A DNA stretch of 24,248 nucleotides from Plantago elongata (lineage: Eukaryota; Streptophyta; Magnoliopsida; Lamiales; Plantaginaceae). The notes beneath the pieces were generated by a model. The model did no database searches, was not told the origin of the DNA, and saw only the letters and a list, made by a program, of their open reading frames with translations. Positions 17,641-24,248 of the stretch are shown here, one piece after another. The stretch covers positions 1 through 24,248 of the forward strand of contig JAYMSP010002443.1 in the NCBI GenBank assembly GCA_036897095.1, written 5' to 3'. The translations under genes and the position numbers were made by a program. Within the stretch, counting starts at the first letter, position 1, and each line of letters begins with the position of its first letter.

Positions 17641-20377
17641 TCCAAGCTCCAAGTAAGACATCCTAAAATACTAGTCTTCAAGTCTTCAAAATAACTTTGG
17701 TTTATAAACCAAAAGTTCTTCAGCATCTTATCTGGATCAATGGATCAGGTTATCAACCTTCATGCAGTCTTCAACATATTCATAGAGAAGCCTTCTGATA
17801 GAGAGTTCTGTCTTTCTGGCTAATCCATAAAAGTTTTTGTAAGTCTTGGTAGGGTCTTTATTTTTATGAAAAAAGAGCTTGACCTATTAATATTTTCCCC
17901 AAACCCATGCATGGTCTACCTTAAGTTGAGATAACTCATGATGTTGATAGATGATCTCAAGATATGCAATGTCATCCAAATACTCATCATCAGTCATATA
18001 GAAGGATTGGTAGGGTTTGATGCCCAACTTATTCTTCTTGCTATAGGTACCATCCAGTTTCTGAACTTTATGTACTTCATCAATCTTTGGATAAGGACAG
18101 ATGAATGGATTTTACATAGCCTCATTCCTCTTTTGAACACCAAAATCAAGCCATGCCTTAGTATGCTCAGGATTTAGCAGTACTGGCTTTTTAGTTCTCC
18201 ATGCCATCATTTGACTGTAAATGGGAGTTGGAAACTTCTTGTTTAGCAATAGCCTTAGCTCAAGAATCCAATACCCATTATGGAGATGAATGCATAAGTA
18301 GGCGGATTGACTGTGATCTGTTTTGACATATTCAATCAGGGCAGTAGCTGGTCTCTCTTCTTGTTCTTTCTCTTGAGTTATACCAAACTGTAAATCCCTG
18401 CGCCTTTTTCTATTCAGTCCTTTCTCCAATGAAAGTTCTTCACGCTTTATGGGAGCTTGTGCTAGAAGATCCACATGTAATTGACTTGGTGTTTCCAGAA
18501 GGGGTTCTAGCAGTTGTCAGTGGTGGTTCAAAGGTGTTTCCAACTCTCCTTCTCTTCTGGAGTGGATGATCATCATGATCAGTCTCATCATCATCATGGA
18601 AGATGTTTTGGAGCGAAGACTTGCATTTTTCCTGACCAACTAACTCTCCTTCTTCTTGTTCTTGGTCTTCAGAAGGCTTCTTTTATTTAGATATAGTAAG
18701 GGCCTAGGAACCCTAGTAATCACACTCTTAAGCCTTGCTCTTGGTTTTCCTCTTGGTTCTTTAGCAACCTCGGGTTTTGGATATTTTTTCTTTGCAGGAG
18801 CTTGACTTGTGGAGCGCATTGGTTATTTTCTCTTTCTGCCTTGGCCTCTCTGGGGCGCTGCTAATCCTTCCCCCCATAGTCATAAATGACTGAGTCAAAC
18901 TGGCATATGAATCTGAGAGATTCAATGTTTCTCTGCAGATTGTTGTGAACTTGAATAAGTTGTTGAATTTCGGATCTTGAATTCCCTCCTTTTGATTCAG
19001 CTCTTCCAAGGGAGGAAATGTGGCTATAGTTTTGTGAGTAGCAAAGTAAGCCTCTTCCAGTGCCCTGTTGGCTTTGTTGCAATCCTAATCCCGGATCATG
19101 CCTAGATCCTGCTAGGCTAATGCTATTTCAGTGGCTCTTTTGAGTAGAAGGCGAGCAACATGCTTGGTTTCTTCAAGGACTGTTTCAAGCACATCAGCAT
19201 CTTGTGCTAGCAGTTCCTTACAAAGCTTGGCATACACTGAGCTTCTTCCCATGTATTCAGCATCTCTTATTGTAGTAGCAGGGCATGAAAATATGTGTGG
19301 AGCTAGAAGTTCCCTTTTCAGATGGGAAGTGTGCATAGCTTCAATTTCTTGTGCCATTCGGTTTGGGTCTTCTTGTTCTTCTTCACTTTCAATGAAGTCT
19401 TCATCATCTTCACCCAGACCGGCGACCATTTTACCCTTGACTTTATGTGCACCCGAGGAACTTGCTTCTTTGATGCAGCCTTATCATCTTGCTCATCATC
19501 TTCAGTCACCAGAGCATCTAACTCTGCAGCCGTGACTTCGATGTCTCGTTTAAGCTTTAGTTTCTCATCAAGGAGTTCCCTTTCCTTGGCATTTCGGCCT
19601 CGAACCTCAGTATCCAGGCTTGCTTTTCTTCAATCTGGGATTGACATTGAGAGAGTCTTGTTCCTGTTTCCAACAACTTCTTGAGTTTTAAGACCTGAAG
19701 TTCAACAACTTGGATTTCTTCAGCTAATTGGGTAAACTGCTGAGAATGTTCCAATAAGGCTTGTTGGGTTGTAGAAGATGGTTGAGATTTTGCTAATGAT
19801 GGTGGTGTTGTCTGAGTACGAGCAGCTTGTTGTTCTCCAGACCCTGGTGCTGGACTATCATCATCATTGTCATCATTGTCGTCACCATCCTTGTGATGTT
19901 CTAGAGGAGGGTCATGGAAGTCGTTCGCATCGATCTCTTCCTCATCTTCAGAGACCAAGTTGATCACATCTGGCAGAATGACCATGTTGCCATCTACTTC
20001 CTCTAGTTCTGAGGGATGTACACGCAGTGATTTAGGCAACGCAGGGTCGAAGACCATCTGCTTCTTGGTTTGTTCATCACGATCTTGGAAACATGCTACA
20101 CATTTCCGTGCCACTTTGTCAAGAAGTCTTCATGCACCAGAGAATAGTGGGAGTAATCCTCTGTAGGGAACATAGAATGGATGTAGTTTTCCAGATCGAA
20201 TGCTCTTGCTCTTCGCTCTTTATTATCGATCACTCTAGCAATTTTTGAAAGATCAGCCTTTCTGAGATTTTGCCATAACCTGAAGCACTTGAGATGCTTC
20301 TTTAGAGTGACTGTCTGGAATAACTCGAGTAGATTGAGTGGTGAATCCACATCAATTACTGGCACTTCAACTGGAGC

Positions 20378-20461
20378 CTGAAAGAAAGAGTACAAGTTAG
20401 TTTTGTTCAACCACTTGTAGATATCTGAGAAAAGGTGAAGTATCAAGCTTTCTTTGCATAC
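20378..20461 (-). other. Intron 5 of accessory gene B (84 bp, phase 0)
   Basis: Donor ACACAG|GTATGCAAA, acceptor CTCTTTCTTTCAG|GCTCCA with a strong pyrimidine tract and a possible ACTAAC branch site. The exon before it (20462-20572) is 37 codons with one stop (TAA after VSET). The intron itself happens to be free of stops. Confidence 0.83.
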
Positions 20462-20572
20462 CTGTGTAGAAACACTAAGTTCGTTTGCTTGGACTTCTGG
20501 AGCAACTTATGTTTCAGATACCAAGATGTGAGGAGAATATGTTTCCTCAGCAATCTTTCTTTCTGCTAGAGC

Positions 20573-20658
20573 CTGAGAATTAAAATAAAAAATACAATGT
20601 TAGAAATGTTTGTCAAAAAGGGGTTAAAGAGATATGAGTTTCTGAGTATTTCACTTAC
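20573..20658 (-). other. Intron 4 of accessory gene B (86 bp, phase 0)
   Basis: Donor TTGGAA|GTAAGTGAA (a perfect plant donor), acceptor TTTTAATTCTCAG|GCTCTA. The exon before it (20659-20811) is 51 codons, AQSEEKLGGDIVATS...LPNLE, fully open. Confidence 0.85.
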
Positions 20659-20811
20659 TTCCAAGTTAGGAAGCTCAGAATCATTTCTCTCAGGAACCTT
20701 GGAGCTTTCCAGTGTCCTTTCTGGTGACTTTGTCTTCTTGGCATTGTCCATTTTCATTGGTGATGGGGAGGTCGCAACTATATCCCCACCTAACTTTTCT
20801 TCAGATTGAGC

Positions 20812-20894
20812 CTGTTAGAAGAAAACATTACATTTAATTAAGTAATGAATTTCACAAGTTATTCACATAAAGTGTTGATTCTTATTTTACATAC
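20812..20894 (-). other. Intron 3 of accessory gene B (83 bp, phase 0)
   Basis: Donor GAGAAG|GTATGTAAA, acceptor TTTTCTTCTAACAG|GCTCAA. It contains AACTTGTGAA and TAATGTT, also present in intron 1. The exon before it (20895-21002) is 36 codons, APTKKDNEVVETPHDQV...SIEK. Confidence 0.83.
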
Positions 20895-21002
20895 CTTCTC
20901 AATAGAGGGCTCATAAACAACCTTTTCAGAAGGTTTTTCATCCTCTGGAATCACTTGATCATGTGGCGTTTCTACCACTTCATTATCTTTCTTAGTTGGA
21001 GC

Positions 21003-21084
21003 CTATATAGAGACAAAATGAAGTTAAATGCACATAAGAATTTAATAAAGACCGAATTGTTTCTTTTCAGAGACAATTGACTAC
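21003..21084 (-). other. Intron 2 of accessory gene B (82 bp, phase 0)
   Basis: Donor GAAACAT|GTAGTCAATTGTC (the donor sequence is conserved in A at 13542), acceptor TCTCTATATAG|GCTCCA. The preceding exon is 107 bases here but 108 in A, a one-base deletion. Confidence 0.75.
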
Positions 21085-21191
21085 ATGTTTCACAGGCTCA
21101 GATTCTTGATGTGTAGAGGTTAAGGAACCTCTTCTTCATTCAGAGAGGTAGGCAAAATTTCTTCCCCCTGGAATGGTGTCTCCACGAAAGC

Positions 21192-21269
21192 CTGTAACAA
21201 AGGAAGTTTATGAGTAACAAGTTAACATTACACAAATGTTCACAAGTTAGATATAAACTACTCTGTTAC
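21192..21269 (-). other. Intron 1 of accessory gene B (78 bp, phase 0)
   Basis: Donor AACAAG|GTAACAGAGTAG, acceptor TTTGTTACAG|GCTTTC. Same length and position as the intron at 13356-13433. An in-frame TAG lies within the intron. Confidence 0.87.
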
Positions 21270-22807
21270 CTTGTTATCTTCAGGCAATTGGGCTTCCATT
21301 TCATGGTTTGAAGATTCTGGTACTTTGAACATTTCCTCATGTTGTTCATCTTGAGTTCCAGTCTCAGTTTGAGGAACCTGCTCGGGTGCAGGAATTTCTT
21401 TAGCATGTATGTTTGCTGGCAATTGGAATGTGGAGGCAATGTCGGTATCCTCCATCATCCTATCAATTTTCACCAAACCTTCGGCTTCACGTTGGTGAGT
21501 GATAACTCCTTCTGCTGGTGCTTTCTCAACAACCTTAGCTCGTTTGATCAGAGGAGTTGAGCTTGAGGATCCACCATGAGTCTCCATATGTGATCTCTTT
21601 AGTGTTACCAGAAGAGAAATATTATCATCAGAGTCATCACTACCATAAATTGGGACAGACTCGTTGATTGCTTCATGGTCTTGCACGTGCCTAAGCTGCA
21701 TGTTCTTCTTTTAGAGATGGGGTCTCTCTAAACAGGTCTGGTTGAGGGGTTTCTGAAATAATGACTTTTACAAACTTTTCCTCGTAGTTCTCTACTTCTT
21801 GGTCCTTGGTTTCTTTGCAACTTGGACCTCAGCAGCTTCTCCCTCAGAAGCGTCTTCTCCTTGTGACACCAACTCTCCCTTGGCAGCCTTCGTCAGAGAC
21901 TCCTCACATGCATGTTTGTACATGTTGTTGGTCACAAGAATATCCATGTGCTCTTTGAGCACTACTCCACATTTCTCCAGAAGGTAGCATATCTTCAGGC
22001 CATTGTGCATGTTTGCCTTAATATCATCACGATCTTTGGCTATCTTGGGTTCAAATTCTTTGACCCGATTGATGAACTTGGTGACTGCGTACTTACCCCA
22101 ATTGAAGAGGTGTTCCTTCTGATACCTGTTTCTGGAGAATGGTCATCATCATCCAATGTTCAAGGCTTATTTGATCAATGCCTACTTTGTTGCCATCGAA
22201 GCAACGGAGAAGTATACTGGCCAAGAAATTCCAGTGCTTATAAAGATGTTTGGTCCTAATGTCTCCTAGATGAACGAGGATGGGCAATATTCGATTTTGT
22301 CATTCACAGCTTCTTCATACAAAATTTTAACACCATCATTCAGAACCTTGTCTTTTGTATTGATCTCAAAAACCTGTCCGTGATTTTCAATCGGAAGATT
22401 TTGCAAAACTTATCACAGTCCAGGACTATTTCAGTTCCTTGGACTTTGATCTTAATGTACGTTTCTTCAATGCCATTACTGAGCTTTTTGTAGATTTTGG
22501 AGCTATTGTAGAACTCCAGAACATCTATAGATGACAAGCATCTTGGGCAGCTGAAAGGAATTTCTTAATCCTGGCTTTTTCAAGCATCTTCTTGAAATAA
22601 ATCCATATGGAGTTGAGGATATAGCAACAGTTGAGTATTGGACATCCATATATGCTTCCCAGTTCATTTTGAGGCTGGAATTCCAATCCTCTGGGTTGAA
22701 TTTACCCAAGAGACGTTTTTTCAACACCTCTATGTTTCTCTCACTTTGCTTTTCAGCAGAGGAGACGGTTGCAACATTTTTCTTGAAGTGGTCTTCTTAG
22801 GAGCCAT

Positions 22808-23340
22808 CGCTTATATATAATAGTGAGTGAGAAATTTGAGATTAGTATTTGATCGAGAAGATTAGTCTATCTTTTCAGAAGATTAGGCAAGAAACAAGAG
22901 ATTTGCATAAGACTTCTCATAAAAACTTGAAGGTTTTTGCTATTTTGATGCAAGATAAAATTTCGAATTTGGTAAAAGTGTTTGTCTCTTACCAAAATCC
23001 TTTATATATAGCAGGTAAGTAATATATAAATACAACATACATACATAAATTGCGTGTGTGTAAGTGTGTACGCTACATCAACATGGTATACGTTTCTACT
23101 TTGCATTGAATGCTTAGTGGGCCATGATTTTTTTTCCAACATACATTACTTGCCGAGAATCAATCTCATCCATTGAGATGAAATGTTTATTCATCAAGGG
23201 CTATGGTTGAATATCTTTGCAATTATCAATCAACAAAAGTTCCCGTGTCCATTTAATGAATTTCGGCAAAATATATCCATATGTCACAATTCTTGTGTAA
23301 GAAATTACAGTCTTTGGACTTATCATTCTGAAAATTGAGT
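22808..23340 (-). promoter_or_regulatory. Upstream region and leader of accessory gene B
   Basis: Counterpart of 11251-11772. It shares GATAAGTCCAAAG, TTGCCGAAATTCATTAA-like sequence, CGGCAAGTAATGTATGTTG, CAAAGTAGAAACGTATACC and the TATA segment, but has no conserved reading frame. Confidence 0.6.
23001..23010 (-). promoter_or_regulatory. Candidate internal TATA box of accessory gene B
   Basis: TATATATAAA on the minus strand within CTGCTATATATAAAGGATT, 203 bases before the ATG at 22807, the same spacing as in copy A. Confidence 0.6.
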
Positions 23341-23437
23341 CTTGTCTTATGTTAGTTAGCATGTTGACATGTTTGACACTCATATACTGTACTAATGTAG
23401 AATTTATGTTCCCCCACACTATGTGACTATACAGAAG

Positions 23438-23579
23438 TCTGAGTCCCCTTCTCAGAACTAATACGTTGTATACCATTTAGCCTTTCTGGATATCTATTCC
23501 AGAAACAACAAAGCCTTTCTGAGTTCCTATCCTCAGAAACTTCTTTTGCAATTACGTTATCTGAAAACCTGTTTCAGAT
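23438..23579 (-). other. Array of short hairpins between pol and the accessory gene of B
   Basis: Four perfect inverted repeats in 142 bp: 23559-23566 with 23572-23579 (8-bp arms, 5-base loop), 23516-23523 with 23532-23539 (8 bp, 8-base loop), 23483-23490 with 23498-23505 (8 bp, 7-base loop) and 23438-23443 with 23451-23456 (6 bp, 7-base loop). All arms share a CTGA/TCAG or CTGG/CCAG core. They begin about 55 bases after the pol stop. Two have recognisable counterparts in A (11012-11035, 11046-11067). Confidence 0.85.
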
Positions 23580-23632
23580 ACATATTTTCTATTCTTCTTA
23601 TCTCACTCAAAACTTTAGAGAAATAGAACTTT

Positions 23633-24248
23633 TCAGTTCTTTGGTAACTACATTAACCCAAGACTAAGTCTTAAGGTTAAAAACCTACTTTTCTGGAGTG
23701 GCTTAGTGAAGATAACTGCAAGCTGATTTTCAATACCAACTTTTAGAATCTCTATATTGCCTTTCTTAACAAGGTCTCTGCTGAAGTGGTACCTAACATC
23801 AATGTGCTTAGTTCTAGCATGGAACTTGGGATTCTGGGTAATTTCAATAACACTTATGTTGTCACATAAAATGGGAGTTTTCTCTTCATTGAGTCCATAA
23901 TCTTTGAGTTGTTTTTGTATCCATAATATTTGAGTAGCACAACAACCAACAACAATATATTCAGCCTCTGTGGTAGAAGTAGCAATTGAGTTTTGCTTCT
24001 TGCTAAACCATGAGATAAGTCTAGTGCCCATAAACTAACAAGTTCCTGAAGTACTTTTCCTATCAATCATTGATCCAACATAGTCAGCATCTGAGTAGCC
24101 AACCAAACTCAATCTACTTTCTTTAGGATACCACAGTCCAACTTCTACAACAACTTTAACATATCTAAAAATCTTCATAGCAATGTTGTAGTGTGATTGC
24201 ATAGGATTTGTCTGAAATCTAGCACACACACCAACTGCATATTGAATA
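23633..24248 (-). pseudogene. Copia element B RNase H and end of pol (partial)
   Basis: Enters from the right edge reading QYAVGVCARFQTNPMQSHYN, then YSDADYVGS, DRKSTSGTC, NSIATSTTEAEYIVV, CDNISVIEI, ARTKHIDVRYHFSRD and FTKPLQKSRFLTLR. The catalytic Asp (DADY), Glu (TTEAEY) and Asp (CDN) are all present, unlike copy A. Stops occur after GTC and within GLM-stop-LPKN. The natural end is the TGA at 23633-23635. The rest of pol, gag and the 5' LTR lie right of the window. Confidence 0.9.

Larger units (their letters stand above)
17641..22807 (-). pseudogene. Post-pol accessory gene of element B, multi-exon
   Basis: Starts at 22807 (ATGGCTCCTAAGAAG, MAPKKT). The N-terminal region (to about 22100) has LGKFNPEDWNSS, LEFYNSSKIYKKLSNGIEE, VQGTEIVLDCDKFCKIFRL and RTKHLYKHWNFLASILLRC; the EFY...VQG pattern again resembles the 'putative plant transposon protein' domain. 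Next are an acidic region with LKRSHMETHGG and IKRAKVVEKA (NLS-like), five introns (20378-21269), a Lys/Arg-rich exon 6 (FQTVTLKKHLKCFRLWQNLR...), an Asp-rich run (DGDDNDDNDDDS), Gln/Pro-rich sequence, a coiled coil (AEEIQVVELQVLKLKKLLE..., about 19590-19740), the APHIF block (19112-19340) and the C-terminal block (KGLNRKRRRDLQFG..., HLHNGYWILEL, 18112-18440). The end, near 17650, is uncertain. Frameshifts (for example near 20100 and 22560) and a few stops inactivate it. I do not know its function. Confidence 0.78.

Noticed and set aside
19131-20166. Several plus-strand Ser/Cys-rich frames (for example 19131-19535, 19322-19684)
   Set aside because: They are antisense shadows of the acidic, Glu/Lys-rich accessory gene on the minus strand, which aligns with copy A.
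1-24248. CRISPR array, tRNA or rRNA genes, bacterial operons
   Set aside because: No evenly spaced direct repeats with unique spacers, no cloverleaf or rRNA-like sequence, and no ribosome-binding-site-led gene clusters. Content is plant retrotransposon throughout.

Overview
The window looks like heterochromatic, repeat-packed DNA from a flowering plant (probably a eudicot). I see no host gene. Nearly everything belongs to four LTR-retrotransposon copies nested in one another, and their spliced introns, TATA boxes and long AT-rich LTRs are plant-like. No 5' LTR, gag or primer-binding site of the two Copia copies lies inside the window.

Layout. (1) 1-3927 is one LTR, cut by the left window edge, of a Ty3/Gypsy-type element on the minus strand. 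Its U3/promoter module is present three times. (2) 3928-4347 and 8172-17095 are the two visible pieces of Copia element A (plus strand, Sirevirus-like): GAG-pre-integrase, integrase, reverse transcriptase, RNase H, a structured spacer, a large accessory gene downstream of pol, a polypurine tract and a 1456-bp 3' LTR. (3) 4348-8171 is a complete 3.8-kb LTR of the same Gypsy family as (1), inserted in the pol of A and flanked by a 5-bp target duplication (AGACA). (4) 17096-24248 is Copia element B, a sibling of A in opposite orientation: the first ~197 bp of its 3' LTR, a duplicated polypurine tract, the accessory gene, the spacer and RNase H, running off the right edge. A ends exactly where the LTR of B is interrupted, so A appears to have jumped into the LTR of B. 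The order inferred is B, then A, then the two Gypsy insertions.

The notable part is the accessory gene after pol (11773-15618 in A, about 17640-22807 in B). It sits where Sireviruses carry an 'envelope-like' ORF, but I see no signal peptide or membrane span. It has an N-terminal region resembling the plant 'putative plant transposon protein' domain, basic nuclear-localisation-like patches, an acidic low-complexity middle, a coiled coil and a conserved C-terminal block. Comparing A and B reveals five short (78-86 bp) spliceosomal introns in B, all phase 0 and all followed by an exon that starts with an Ala codon GCT. The first intron and the second donor survive in A. Both copies carry a TATA box exactly 203 bp upstream of the gene's ATG, and an array of short hairpins lies between the pol stop and that promoter. 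Together these suggest a spliced gene, possibly with its own promoter, carried by a retrotransposon whose genomic RNA must escape splicing.

All copies are inactive in what is visible: A has many stops and has lost catalytic residues of reverse transcriptase and RNase H, and B has frameshifts in the accessory gene.
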